A DNA stretch of 64,000 nucleotides, taken from the NCBI GenBank assembly GCA_905221615.1, contig CAJNDT010002035.1, positions 243,501-307,500 of the forward strand, given 5' to 3'. Numbering within the stretch: position 1 is the stretch's first letter; each line of letters starts with the position of its first letter. The translations under genes and the position numbers were made by a program. Of the stretch, positions 30,429 to 41,876 are shown in pieces. The notes below the pieces were generated by a model. That model saw only the letters and a list, made by a program, of their open reading frames with translations, made no database searches and had not been told where the DNA came from. This DNA is from Symbiodinium sp. CCMP2592. Taxonomy: Eukaryota > Sar > Dinophyceae > Suessiales > Symbiodiniaceae.

Positions 30429-30921
30429 TTGGGAGTTTGCGGGTTTAGGGGGTTGAGGGTTCAAGGTTTCAGGGTTTAGGGTTCAGGGTTTGGGGTTTAG
30501 GGCAAAGCTTAGGGTCTTGCTGAATGGAGTTTGTTTATGGGGTTGAATACGGCTTGTTGGTCGAGTTTTGCAGGGCTTCATCGCTCCTGAAAGTTCCGAA
30601 AACATGTATAAGCAATACGAATGATATAGGGGATTGCGGCGTATAACCTAGTACGGCCCCTGACAACCCTCTCAAGTTCCTATAAAACCCAGTCAACACC
30701 CGAAAAAATCCTACAAAGGCCTGCGCAGGAAGCCAAAGTCCTGGGCGCAGGCCGGCGACCTCAGCGTATGCGGCTTGCGGTCGTTGGGGCTTTCGGGGCT
30801 CACTGGCAGTCATCATCACCGTTAGTAGAAACCGCCAACATCTGTGTCTTGTTCCGCATCTTCGTAGGCACCGTCGACGCCTTCATCTCGATTTTCTGTA
30901 TCGCCATCATCACAATCGCCC

Positions 30922-31015
30922 ACCAGCACCAGCACCAGCACCAGCACCAGCACCAGCACCACCAACACCACCACCGTCGCCACCACCACCACCACCACCA
31001 CCACCACCGCCGCCA
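30922..31015. repeat. CAC/CAG trinucleotide repeat
   Basis: (CAGCAC)n then (CCA)n. The surrounding 30770-31600 is rich in CAC, ATC and CAA motifs, with a second ATC/CAT stretch at 31430-31545. The Asp, His, Val and Gly ORFs here are repeat-driven. Confidence 0.9.
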
Positions 31016-32042
31016 TAAGCAGGATTATCATTGGCCACCATACGCGCCATCATCATCAAGACAACGACGCCAAAAAGAAACACCACCTCAACAGCAGCAA
31101 TAGCAGCACAAGGATCACGACAGTCACAAAAACGACAGTGTAGGGGAAGTAACAACAAACACAACCAATCGGATGTGAGACTGGCCAGAATACAAGCAGA
31201 AGATAACGGCAGCGGCAGTGAGACTAGCATTGCAAAGCCGACATCAAGGACGACTTTTGAAGCCATGACATGAACATGAGCAATGAAACCACCAACGAAA
31301 CTCCCACACACTCACTGACACCGACCGTCTCAGTCTGCATCGTCCTCCTACGTCCTCATCATCACAGCCGTGACCATCAGACTAATCACCATGGTCATAA
31401 GACCCGCCATCTTGACCTGCATCACCACCGTCGTCACTATCACCCTCACCATCATGATCGTCCTTTTCACCATCATCGCTCATCGTCATCAGCATCACCA
31501 TCGGCATCATGATCATCATCATCATCATCACCAGCATCAGCAACAACAAACTTCCTTCCTCTTCTCTTCTTCAGCAAGCATGTCACCACCATGAAGCAAT
31601 CCACCGGTGGGTTAACTAAGCTAACCAATCCATCAATCCACAGCATGTCAAACCAAAATGATCAGATCCATTCGTTCATCAAGCAGTTCGCCACTCAACC
31701 AGTTCGCTCAATCCAACCCTTCCCTACATGCGTCCATGAACCCATCAACCAACAATCTGCATCATCGTCCTACTGCACTTTTGGTTTTGTGGACGTCTGG
31801 TGCTGCATGCCACAATGTCTGCTCAGCGTCTGCATGTGCTCTAGCACACATGCTGGCTTTTGCTTCGACGGCTCGTCGCCTAGGTCTGCGGCAGTTTAGG
31901 GAGGCTGCGCCACTGCTGCGTATGCAAGGACTTTACCATGCGAAGGACCGATGAAAGCTTCCGTGCGGTCCTTGTGCGCTTTCCTCCTAAGACCTACTGC
32001 TGGAAACTGGAGCTGTGGCTTTCGGGCTATTTCCCTCTGAGC

Positions 32043-32230
32043 TCATGGCCGCAGGTAGTCGATCGTCAGCTGCAGGATCAGGACTCCGTGCCGTGTCTGT
32101 TCCGCTGCCTCCTTGAAGAGCTGGTCGCCAAGGTCGCAGCCCCCTCGCGGCTCTCCGGCGGCCGCACTCGCCGCTCCCGCTGCTCCTGCTACGATGCCCA
32201 AGGATCGGCCATGGCAAAAGCTGATGCTGC
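32043..32230 (-). CDS. Hypothetical protein, terminal exon
   Basis: Acceptor TTTCCAAG|GC at 32230; stop TGA at 32043. The frame opens SISFCHGRSLG, then an Ala/Gly-rich hydrophobic stretch IVAGAAGAASAAAG, then CDLGDQLFKEAAEQTRHGVL, ILQLTIDYLRP. The two starting nucleotides match the one left by 32367-32510. The hydrophobic run could be a membrane segment or a flexible linker. Family unknown. Confidence 0.55.
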
Positions 32231-32366
32231 CTTGGAAATCACAGCGAACAACACCAAAGTCATGGGGCTATCAGGGTCACTACACGGGCTCAATATAAGG
32301 ATCTTTGTACTTAGACGAAGGTATATCTCTGCTCCGAGGGGCGCGTGGTCCCTCCGAAGCGCACAC

Positions 32367-32510
32367 CTTGCTCCAGCTGATGCAGGAGGCGGCTCTGGCT
32401 TTCGCCGTAAAAGCTGGAGATCAGGAAATCTGCCTCTTTGGCCCCTTTGCCTTCAGGCTCCTGCTCCCTCTCCGTGAGAAAGGGCTCCATCGCCATGGAA
32501 GGGCTGTATC
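32367..32510 (-). CDS. Hypothetical protein, upstream exon
   Basis: Acceptor GTGGAAGACAG|GA at 32510; donor CTGGAGCAAG|GTGTGC at 32367. Frame: YSPSMAMEPFLTEREQEPEG, KGAKEADFLISSFYGESQSR, LLHQLEQ. The phase agrees with the next exon across a 136 bp GT-AG intron. Charged and soluble-looking; no motif recognised. Confidence 0.6.
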
Positions 32511-32748
32511 CTGTCTTCCACGGGTTAATGGTTTATCGCGGGCTGTACCGGTGAAGGAACTGGCTACACACATGACGGTAGCCACAGCCAGCCGTGCCAG
32601 ATTTTGTAAAAAACTATGCAACCCACATCAGCCCATCTTGTGCATATCAGGTGCCCCGAAAAATCGAAAACCTCGAACCGTAAGCCCAAAACTGCAAATC
32701 GAACCCTAAAGAATAGCCCAAGACTTTCTCTTACCTTCCCCGTCACAG

Positions 32749-32930
32749 GCGCCGCCCTGCGCTTGCAACAATCAGTAGGATTCTTTGCACGGTTGGAGTG
32801 TGTAGCTGCAATGTCTACATCGCTTGTCCCTTGTGTTTGGGCCACCACTGCCATTGCCATAATGAAAGCCTTCTTCGACAAGGCAATCGGCAAGAGCCCA
32901 AAGCCTAGGGGCATGTTGTTGCGCTTCCAG
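32749..32930 (+). CDS. Hypothetical plus-strand protein, exon 1 seen
   Basis: Textbook acceptor TTCTCTTACCTTCCCCGTCACAG|GC (AG at 32747-32748) and donor GCTTCCAG|GTTGC at 32930. Frame: AALRLQQSVGFFARLECVAA, MSTSLVPCVWATTAIAIMKA, FFDKAIGKSPKPRGMLLRFQ. The middle is hydrophobic, a possible membrane helix. Two nucleotides in, phase 0 out, matching the exon at 33390. C-rich telomere-like sequence (32665-32710) lies upstream. Confidence 0.6.
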
Positions 32931-33337
32931 GTTGCAAAGGGTAGTGGCGCGGAGGTGGGTCCAGGAGTTCGGGGTTATGGTCCTATGCCGCCAAAAGCGG
33001 TATTGCGCAGATTTGTGGATGCTCGCCAGCCAATCTGACGGCGCTCGTCTGTATTGTTTGGGTTTTTCAATGCAAAGGCAAGTCGAAGTGCCAAAATCCG
33101 CGATTTTGCCTCGGTCCCTGCCCCGTTGTCCAGACACCCCCCTGTGCGTGCGCACATCCCGCGAAACAAAGAAAGCCTTCCATGATTTTGAGGGTCTGGG
33201 ACTGCGGGCACAAAGGATTTAACGCAAGCCTGTGGCTTCGTTCGACATCGGCTACTCACGGGGAGATTCTGTACAGTACATGATGAAACTCACATTGCTC
33301 GCTCACCTGCCCCCTCGATCTCTCTCTCCCTGTCTGT

Positions 33338-33338
33338 G

Positions 33339-33386
<48 letters not shown>
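33338..33386 (+). repeat. (CT)n microsatellite acting as polypyrimidine tract
   Basis: About 24 CT units run directly into GCAG, the acceptor of the next exon. Confidence 0.9.
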
Positions 33387-33388
<2 letters not shown>

Positions 33389-33389
33389 G

Positions 33390-33506
33390 CGTTTCGATAC
33401 GAAGCAAGCGCACCTGCATCAAACGCCATCTGCGGCAGCGCCAAGTCCACAACTGATTGACTTGCTGCAGAGCCGGCTTGATGTGCAAGCTGCGGGAGGA
33501 AAAGCT
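33390..33506 (+). CDS. Hypothetical plus-strand protein, exon 2
   Basis: Acceptor CTCTCTGCAG|C at 33390. Frame: RFDTKQAHLHQTPSAAAPSP, QLIDLLQSRLDVQAAGGKA, phase 0 at both ends if a GT donor at 33507 is used (GAAAAGCT|GT). The reading frame stays open to 33551 if that donor is not used. Confidence 0.5.
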
Positions 33507-33560
33507 GTCTTTCACTCACTCACTCACTCACAGAGCCACACCTCAGTCTGACACGCACAG

Positions 33561-33728
33561 GGCGGTGGAGCCGATCCAGCAAAGCAAAGGGAGCTTCTGA
33601 AGCAAATCGATACTTGGGACTGCAAGCCCTCCCATCGACGGGCGAGAAAGAAGTATCGGCCTTGCGAAACCCTAAACCTGAAACCTAAACCCAAGCCCTC
33701 AAAGTGCCAGGGGTCACGGTTGGGTTAA
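33561..33728 (+). CDS. Hypothetical plus-strand protein, terminal exon
   Basis: Acceptor ACACGCACAG|GG at 33561; phase 0. Frame: GGGADPAKQRELLKQIDTWD, CKPSHRRARKKYRP, a basic segment. It then runs in frame through a CCCTAAACC-type tract (ETLNLKPKPKP) to TAA at 33726. The coding end may be that stop, or an unseen donor near 33665. Confidence 0.55.
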   Translation, partial: GGGADPAKQRELLKQIDTWDCKPSHRRARKKYRPCETLNLKPKPKPSKCQGSRLG

Positions 33729-34049
33729 GGCGCGCACTCGTGAAAAAGGAACCTGGTGCGCAGTGGAGAAGTTGACAACTCACACCCCAGCCACAACCTC
33801 AGCTTATTGGATTGTGCTGCCTGCACACTCGGTAACGGGGTACTGTAAAGGATACAGAAGGCCCTAATGTAAATCCCTGCGCCCAAACCCCGATCGTAGG
33901 ACCTCTGTCGTGATGATCCCGAGGCCCTCAAGTGTTGAGAAGCTCCACCGCCGACAGCGTCAATGCAATCACATTTCGTGAGACGGTGAGGAAACATGCA
34001 TCGAGAATCGAAAAGAGGCCTCCGGCCCGGAGAAAGCAACTACCTGCAG

Positions 34050-34250
34050 GTTGGCAGGCAGTGGGCAACCTGTTCATGCCAACACTTTAGTTAGAATGGT
34101 GTGCTCGAGAGCATCGAGCACCCGAGGACTATGTACATGTCCCGCCTTCGCTATCGGCTACATGGGAAAGCTCTGCGATTCTAAAGCGAAGTCTTGCGAT
34201 TTACTAGACTTGTCTCAACAAATGCCAGAGGCGCGACCGTGGGATTGAAA
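34050..34250 (+). repeat. Dispersed repeat family, copy 3
   Basis: Diverged relative of 850-1070 and 1615-1775, with 'gcaacctgttcatgcc', 'gagagcatcgagca', 'cggctacatggg' and 'aagcgaagtcttgcg' in the same order. Confidence 0.55.
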
Positions 34251-34265
34251 TATCAAGCCGGTAAG

Positions 34266-34365
34266 CTCTTGTGCTGGCCGTTGTAAACTACGAAAGATAT
34301 CAGATGAAGATGCCCGGCTGCAAGAGTTTACCGAAAAACTGGCTCCAACGGCCAGGACGATGTAA
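34266..34365 (+). CDS. Hypothetical plus-strand C-terminal exon
   Basis: Frame SSCAGRCKLRKISDEDARLQ, EFTEKLAPTARTM, then TAA at 34363. Amphipathic, charged composition. Acceptor CCGGTAAG|C is weak. The overlapping minus ORF (34215-34451) is less balanced. Could follow the gene at 32749-33728 or be separate. Confidence 0.45.
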
Positions 34366-34945
34366 GACGCAGATGGACCATCATGGTGGAGAGGCCATCC
34401 TGCATTGAGTTTCGGCTTAAGGGTTTCGGGCCATTGATAAACATATTGCAATGCAAAGGTGGTTATGTGATACGGTTTAAGGAATACAATTCAGGGCTTA
34501 AGGTGTTTGAAGGATCAAAAGATTCACTTTACGCGCCCGGCTAGCATGAGTGACTTAGACGGGGCCGCAAGCGTGAGCCTACCCACAACTACTCACTCAG
34601 TCCCGTGATCTATCAAAGCTACTTACCTAAGTTGCGGGCTCAGGTACCGAAACCCATTCAAATTAATGTGTCTGTGACCTCCGACCCTGCTGTTTGGGTG
34701 GATGGACCCTCTGGGTACCCTATAGGGCACCGGGCTCATAGTTGAAGGGATTCAGGACTCAGAATTACTGCGAGACTTGTGGTCGCATGGTCTCATGCAG
34801 GAGCCTCCGCACGTAGACTGCAGGCATCATGGTCCGCTTAATCCAGTGACCGTAAGCATTTACACAGTTCGGCTTGGGAATCATCGTTTTAATATGGCTC
34901 TGCTGGAGTAACGTGACTGATTGTTTGGACCCCTATGCTACCCAC

Positions 34946-35154
34946 CTCACCCTCATCGTGTACACGTACATTATGGCTGGCTTCGTCCCCTTCGGTCTCG
35001 ATGGCAACCAAGTCCTCCTTTCCCCGGCTTGGCAACAGTTGCTCGCATGGCGGACTCGATGGCTGAGCGCATCGCTGCTTGCAAGCAGTGGACTTGGCGA
35101 ACATGAGGACCATTCTGCCCTTGGGTCCAAATCCGAGAAAGATGTCCCCAAATG
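34946..35154 (-). CDS. Hypothetical 209 nt exon
   Basis: Acceptor GCCGTCATTCACAG|CA at 35154; donor GGGTGAG|GTGGGTAG at 34946. Frame: FGDIFLGFGPKGRMVLMFAK, STACKQRCAQPSSPPCEQLL, PSRGKEDLVAIETEGDEASH, NVRVHDEGE. Two nucleotides in, phase 0 out. Four cysteines, acidic C-terminal part. No family recognised. Confidence 0.5.
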
Positions 35155-36424
35155 CTGTGAATGACGGCCTTGGGGGGAAGCTGGGTCGATGTGCCGAAGA
35201 CCAAGCACCAATGTCCGTGTCCGCAGAGTGACTGTGACCTTTGCAAGAAGCCTCAAACCCTAAATGCCCACCCACTTCTTCTTGGTACCCTCAAAGTCCC
35301 CCTGTGCCTGGTAAACCTTCTCATCGATGGTGCCGGTTACGAAGGGCCTGGATTAGATGGATTGCACCTACCATCGGGCGCTTAAAGAGTGTTTGGTTTG
35401 TCGGATGGCATTGGCTCAAGACTGGACGACTGCTTGGTTGTACAAAGGAATGCTTCTGAGTGTGACTGTGGGGAAAAAGATTGATCTCGAGGTTGCTCTT
35501 AACTGTCCAGATTGCATCGTGTAATTTCGCAGAGCGAGACAGAGCGAGAGAGAGACTGCTATGCGGAGATCCGCTGATGCGACACTTTGAGGAAAGAACT
35601 TCGCAAGACACATCCCGAGGGTCAGAATGCACCCTGCAATGTGCAAAGTCAATTCAGTTCGACGCTTCATCTACAAATAGACTTAGATGGGGAGAGCAGG
35701 CTGCGCGGTCCAGTATAACACATGAGCAACAGTGGTGAGCAATGATAATGGAAGACGGCAAACAGACAAAGAGACCTGGGAGTACCCAGTCGAACAGAAC
35801 AGACCGTGGCATACTCCACAACTCTGAGCTTTTGGCTGGACGTTGGTGCTGCCCAGTCGTCATGCCACATGCCAGAACCTCAGCAATGCCACGGGTACAG
35901 GAAGTTGGGGCCAAAGGGTTCGGGCTTTGGGTGAAGACTGCGGGAGTTCTAGCCCCAATGCTCCAGTAGAGTTTGCAGACACCTTTGGACTGCCGGGTGC
36001 TTAGGGTTTGTGAAAGCATCGGACCTGCGGGCAAGAATTTGTTCAGTGTTTAGGTGCACTGAGGGCTGCCATCACAACTGTATGCGTGATCTTGTGAGAA
36101 AGGAATGAGAACAACAATACAAGTGCAACGCTATATAGCACAAGATTGTACAAACAGAGCGAGACGACGAAGAACAGACTGCATAAGCCCTTTCCCAACA
36201 TGAACTCGGGCTTGAAACGGCTTGAACCTGTCGGTAAGATGAAAGGGATCCTAAGATTAAGGCCCTTTTGAAAGGGGGTTTATGAATCAAGGAGGGTCGG
36301 TCGTCATTAAGAGTTATCGAGTTGTCCAAGCATCCAGCAGGATTTGAGGTTGTTCAAGCTCTATTCTGCACCTGTGAAGGACCTCCAAGCCTGTTTGACG
36401 AAGCACCTCACGGGCCGGAACTCT

Positions 36425-36535
36425 TCACTCAAAACCTTAAACCCAGAACCCTTAACCCTGAACCCAAACTCCAGAGCCCTTCACCCCAAAGCCAATACCC
36501 TACATCCAGCGAAACCCAAAACCCTAAACTTTAAC
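36425..36535. repeat. C-rich telomere-like tract
   Basis: CCCTAAA/CCCTTAA/CCCAAAA repeats, followed within 40 bp by the G-rich minisatellite at 36545. 35480-36420 has only unconvincing ORFs. Confidence 0.7.
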
Positions 36536-36544
36536 CTGCTCATC

Positions 36545-36815
36545 GCAACAGGGCTGGTCAGGGTTCTTGCTATAGGGCTCTTGCAGCAAGGTGTTTATTG
36601 TAGGCTTCGTACTGTCGGGATTCTTACTGTAGGGTTCTCTGTAAACCTCTTTAACTACGGGCTTATTATAAACAGGTTCTTGTTGTGGGGCCCGCATAGG
36701 CTTCTTACCAGAAGGCTCATATTACGGGATTCGCCTTATGGAGTTCTTAGGTCGGCGGCTCTTACCATAGGGTTGTAATAACAGATTGTGTTTACAGGTT
36801 TCTTGTTATACGGCT
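36545..36815 (+). repeat. Degenerate minisatellite, 'gggttcttactatagg' type
   Basis: About 270 bp built from variants of GGGTTCTTACTATAGG / GGCTCTTGC, around 15-22 bp per unit. The complement (CCTATAGNAAGAACCC-like) resembles the degenerate repeats at 7480-7640 and 10570-10690, so this is a second repeat family beside the telomere-like one. Confidence 0.65.
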
Positions 36816-38586
36816 CTGAATATAAGGTTCAAGATTTAGGGCTATTGCAGGGTTTCCCAGGGTTTTAGAACTGACATCATAAAGGGTTGTGTCGGGTTCT
36901 CAACAGACACTTTGCGGTTCTGGATTCCAAAAAACACTGGACCCAGCTGACCTCCAGCTTCCCTCTGACATGCACCACGAAATAGCATGTTAAAATGCCT
37001 GAGCTCTAAACCCCATTTGGAACCAGGAGCTTGAGCACAAGCCTGCAATGTCCAACCGCTCTCCCAGCCTCTAAGTAAACCCTAAGCCTACACCTGGTTG
37101 TGATGGATGCCAGCACGTGAACCCGCTCAGCAGGCTCGCAAAAGCTTCGAAGCCAATAAATTCCAAAACGCTAACCCTAGACTCTAGACCCTTTACTGCC
37201 ATCCAAGGCCATGGCGGCAGGGCGGTGATGCGACCAGCCCCGTCCTGACTCGGCTGAGTGTTTTGTCCCACCGGCCCAGCTGACTAAGTCGCACCACAAG
37301 GAGAGAGGGTGTCTTTCGAGTTCTTCAAGCCTTCCGAAGGAGCGCGTTTTTCAGCATCGTCTGTTTGGGGTTCGCTTGGGTGGGGCTTGTGTCCAGGATG
37401 ACGTAGGTGTGTTCCTTCATCCGGGGGCGGCTGCGCGTTCTGGGATGCTCCCCTTCTCACGCAGCCCACGCTCATCCAAGCCTCCCGAGAAAGTCCAGCA
37501 CGATATCATTACCATCAACACCATCGGAAGGTGCCATGCAAGAGTTTGTCTCGGCCCTTGCCTTACTACGAGGCTGCTTTTAACAGAGCGCTCACATTCC
37601 TCGTAAACATCCAGAAGTGGTTAGGCTCCTTTAGGAAGAAGATGAATGCAGACTGCCTCATGACCTTTCACCGGAGAACCGCAAAGTTCCCTATAGCCTA
37701 AGTGCTGCGACACATCTGCGATCACAGTCGGCACTGTTATCCTTCAAGATATCTCTCCGAGGGCTCCGGCTTTGAGCATATCGACTTTGTTAGGACATTA
37801 GGGTCAATTGATTCATAGACTTCGAAAAGTTCGCAACTGGCACAACAACCACCTGACAACAGTCACTGGCAAATAGAAACCGTATCACGAAGTGTAAGAC
37901 TCACAGAGTTGACAGAGAAGCAATGGCAATGAGCATAATGACAATGGGAGCAGCATAAACTGGTAAACCCCTTCCCTGTAGCAACGTCTACCCCCAGAAA
38001 CGACAGTCACGACAACGGTGTACGTGATCTTCTGAGAGCAACGATACACGTGCAAGGCAATACCAAAGCCCTCCCCGAGTCCCCTGCCCTGGCTTGGACT
38101 GCTCCAATGGGCTTCCCAGCCATCTGCCTTGCGAGTGTTCCGCAGCTGCGGATTAGTGGTGGAGGCTCTTCACAATCTTAGTTGCCTTTAAGACTTCCGA
38201 ATACGGAGTTAGGGGGAAAAATAGGGTTTAGGATTTACTGAAGACCCGAAGCTTCAGAACGACAAGCGCTCGAACGATGGGGTTTGAGCTCTCGGGGTTT
38301 GGGCTCCAGGCACGATACATGTGTTCGGCCCTAACTTTGCTTTTCTGCCAGGGAGCTTGCTTGGACGAGAGCGTGCGGGGGATCGGTGTGCTCTAATTGC
38401 CGGTGATGCATTCGGGGAAAAGCTATACTGAGCGACATAACGTCGCCGGCATCAGTCAGGGCACACGGTGCAGATTTCGGCCAAGGCCGCGTTCTTGCAG
38501 TTCCGCTCGACGGAACTCGCCGTAACATCCCCGGCTGTCGTGCTCACCAACTTGATGCATAGCCCTCCCTCCAAAGTGCCATGTCT

Positions 38587-38881
38587 TTAGATGGCATCGT
38601 GCTCCCGCCACAGTCGAGTCAATGCGCTCGCGCTTATTTTGGCCTTTAAACAGCTCATTTTGGCCTTCAGTAGGGACACACTGCGAGGCTTCTCCGGGTT
38701 CCTGGGCGGTCGCTCGCACTGCTTCGTTAACGGGCTGCTCTCACTGTCACTCTTTGGGATGGCTTTCACTATTGATGCAGCCCTCGGCTGGCCTGAGTCC
38801 AATCGCTGTTCTTCCAGGCGGCCGGCTTCTTCCAAGTCTTCCACTTGGCTCCTCCACATGAACTGCTGCTTACGCTTTCGG
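38587..38881 (-). CDS. Charged hypothetical protein in tandem unit 1
   Basis: Minus frame after C-rich telomere-like sequence and CCAAAAG|C: RKRKQQFMWRSQVEDLEEAG, RLEEQRLDSGQPRAASIVKA, IPKSDSESSPLTKQCERPPR, to stop at 38587. Hydrophilic, Arg/Glu/Ser-rich. The frame survives in all three units, and the unit 1/2 differences are substitutions only, which supports coding. An internal donor could instead splice it to the other minus frames at 38331-38580. Confidence 0.5.
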
Positions 38882-40191
38882 CTTTTGGGGTCTGGGGTTG
38901 GGATTCAGGAGTTAGGAGTTCAGGGTTTAAACACGATATCAATGAACCCAAACCGAAACCAGCCCAACAACAGAATCTCCCAGCCCTGAACTCTGTACTT
39001 CCTCAACTCCCAAACCCCTTGATTCGTTGGACCCTGAGCCCTTCGTTCTGGAAACCTTAACAGAGCCGAAACATAATTTTGATTTTAAAACCTATGAAAC
39101 CTTCTAAAAATAACAAACTCTTCTAAAATCCAAAAAAGAAACAAAACCTTCTACAGCCTAAGGCGCTTACATCAGAAGCTGCCATTAACAGAGTCCTCAC
39201 ATTCCTCATAAACATCCAGAAGTGCTTAGGCTCCTTTAGGAAGAAGATGAATGCAGACTGCCTCATGACCTTTCACCGGAGAACCGCAAAGTTCCCTATA
39301 GCCTAAGTGCTGCGACACATCTGCGATCACAGTCGGCACTGTTATCCTTCAAGATATCTCTCCGAGGGCTCCGGCTTTGAGCATATCGACTTTGTTAGGA
39401 CATTAGGGTCAATTGATTCATAGACTTCGAAAAGTTCGCAACTGGCACAACAACCACCTGACAACAGTCACTGGCAAATAGAAACGGTATCACGAAGTGT
39501 AAGACTCACAGAGTTGACAGAGAAGCAATGGCAATGAGCATAATGACAATGGGAGCAGCATAAGCTGGTAAACCCCTTCCCTGTAACAACGTCCACCCCC
39601 AGAAACGACAGTCACGACAACGGTGTACGTGATCTTCTGAGAGCAACGATACACGTGCAAGGCAATACCAAAGCCCTCCCCGAGTCCCCTGCCCTGGCTT
39701 TGACTGCTCCAATGGGCTTCCCAGCCATCTGCCTTGCGAGTGTTCCGCAGCTGCGGGGGAGTGGTGGAGGCTCTTCACAATCTTAGTTGCCTTTAAGAAT
39801 TCCGAATACGGAGTTACGGGGGAGTTTAAGGTTTAGGATTTACTGAAGACCCGAAGCTGCAGAACGACAAGCGCTCGAACGATGGGGTTTGAGCTCTCGG
39901 GGTTTGGGCTCCAGGCACGATACATGTGTTCGGCCCTAACTTTGCTTTTCTGCCAGGGAGCTTGCTTGGACGAGAGCGTGCGGGGGATCGGTGTGCTCTA
40001 ATTGCCGGTGATGCATTCGGGGAAAAGCTATACTGAGCGACATAACGTCGCCGGCATCAGTCAGGGCACACGGTGCAGATTTCGGCCAAGGCCGCGTTCT
40101 TGCAGTTCCGCTCGACGGAACTCGCCGTAACATCCCCGGCTGTCGTGCTCACCAACTTGATGCATAGCCCTCCCTCCAAAGTGCCATGTCT

Positions 40192-40486
40192 TTAGATGGC
40201 ATCGTGCTCCCGCCACAGTCGAGTCAATGCGCTCGCGCTTATTTTGGCCTTTAAACAGCTCATTTTGGCCTTCAGTAGGGACACACTGCGAGGCTTCTCC
40301 GGGTTCCTGGGCGGTCGCTCGCACTGCTTCGTTAACGGGCTGCTCTCACTGTCACCCTTTGGGATGGCTTTCACTATTGATGCAGCCCTCGGCTGGCCTG
40401 AGTCCAATCGCTGTTCTTCCAGGCGGCCGGCTTCTTCCAAGTCTTCCACTTGGCTCCTCCGCATGAACTGCTGCTTACGCTTTCGG
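40192..40486 (-). CDS. Charged hypothetical protein in tandem unit 2
   Basis: Copy of 38587-38881 with W to R and S to G changes only and no frame disruption. A minus ORF shared by units 2 and 3 (41111-41383, 39506-39778) ends in a hydrophobic stretch (AAPIVIMLIAIASL); in unit 1 its upstream part is interrupted by a stop. Confidence 0.5.
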
Positions 40487-41876
40487 CTTTTGGGGTCTGG
40501 GGTTGGGATTCAGGAGTTAGGAGTTCAGGGTTTAAGCACGATATCAATGAACCCAAACCGAAACCAGCCCAACAACAGAATCTCCCAGCCCTGAACTCTG
40601 TACTTCCTCAACTCCCAAACCCCTTGATTCGTTGGACCCTGAGCCCTTCGTTCTGGAAACCTTAACAGAGCCGAAACATAATTTTGATTTTAAAACCTAT
40701 GAAACCTTCTAAACATAACAAACTCTTCTAAAATCCAAAAAAGAAACAAAACCTTCTACAGCCTAAGGCGCTTGCATCAGAAGCTGCCATTAACAGAGTC
40801 CTCACATTCCTCATAAACATCCAGAAGTGCTTAGGCTCCTTTAGGAAGAAGATGAATGCAGACTGCCTCATGACCTTTCACCGGAGAACCGCAAAGTTCC
40901 CTATAGCCTAAGTGCTGCGACACATCTGCGATCACAGTCGGCACTGTTATCCTTCAAGATATCTCTCCGAGGGCTCCGGCTTTGAGCATATCGACTTTGT
41001 TAGGACATTAGGGTCAATTGATTCATAGACTTCGAAAAGTTCGCAACCGGCACAACAAGCACCTGACAACAGTCACTGGCAAATAGAAACCGTATCACGA
41101 AGTGTAAGACTCACAGAGTTGACAGAGAAGCAATGGCAATGAGCATAATGACAATGGGAGCAGCATAAGCTGGTAAACCCCTTCCCTGTAACAACGTCCA
41201 CCCCCAGAAACGACAGTCACGACAAAGGTGTACGTGATCTTCTGAGAGCAACGATACACGTGCAAGGCAATACCAAAGCCCTCCCCGAGTCCCCTGCCCT
41301 GGCTTTGACTGCTCCAATGGGCTTCCCAGCCATCTGCCTTGCGAGTGTTCCGCAGCTGCGGAGGAGTGGTGGAGGCTCTTCACAATCTTAGTTGCCTTTA
41401 AGACTTCCGAATACGGAGTTAGGGGGGAGTTTAAGGTTTAGGATTTACTGAAGACCCGAAGCTGCAGAACGACAAGCGGTCGAACGATGGGGTTTGAGCT
41501 CTCGGGTTTGGGCCCCCTGCACGCTACATGTGTTCGGCCCTAACTTTGCTTTTCTGCCAGGGAGCTTGCTTGGACGAGAGCGTGCGGGCGGATCGGTGTG
41601 CTGTAATTGCCGGTGATGCATTCGGGGAAAAGGTATACTGAGCGACATACAGTGGTCGGCATCAGTCAGGGCACACGGTGCAGATTTCGGCCAAGGCCGC
41701 ATTCTTGCAGTTCCGCTCGACGGAACTCGCCGTAACATCCCCGGCTGTCGTGCTCACCAACTTGATGCATAGCCCTCCCTCCAAAGTGCCATGTCTTTAG
41801 ATGGCATCGTGCTCCCGCCACAGTCGAGTCAATGCGCTCGCGCTTATTTTGGCCTTTAAACAGCTCATTTTGGCCT

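Noticed and set aside
35399-35420. Possible relict dinoflagellate spliced leader (gcattggctcaag)
   Set aside because: Only about a dozen bases resemble the spliced-leader 3' end, with a 2 base deletion; chance is likely and no retrocopied ORF follows.
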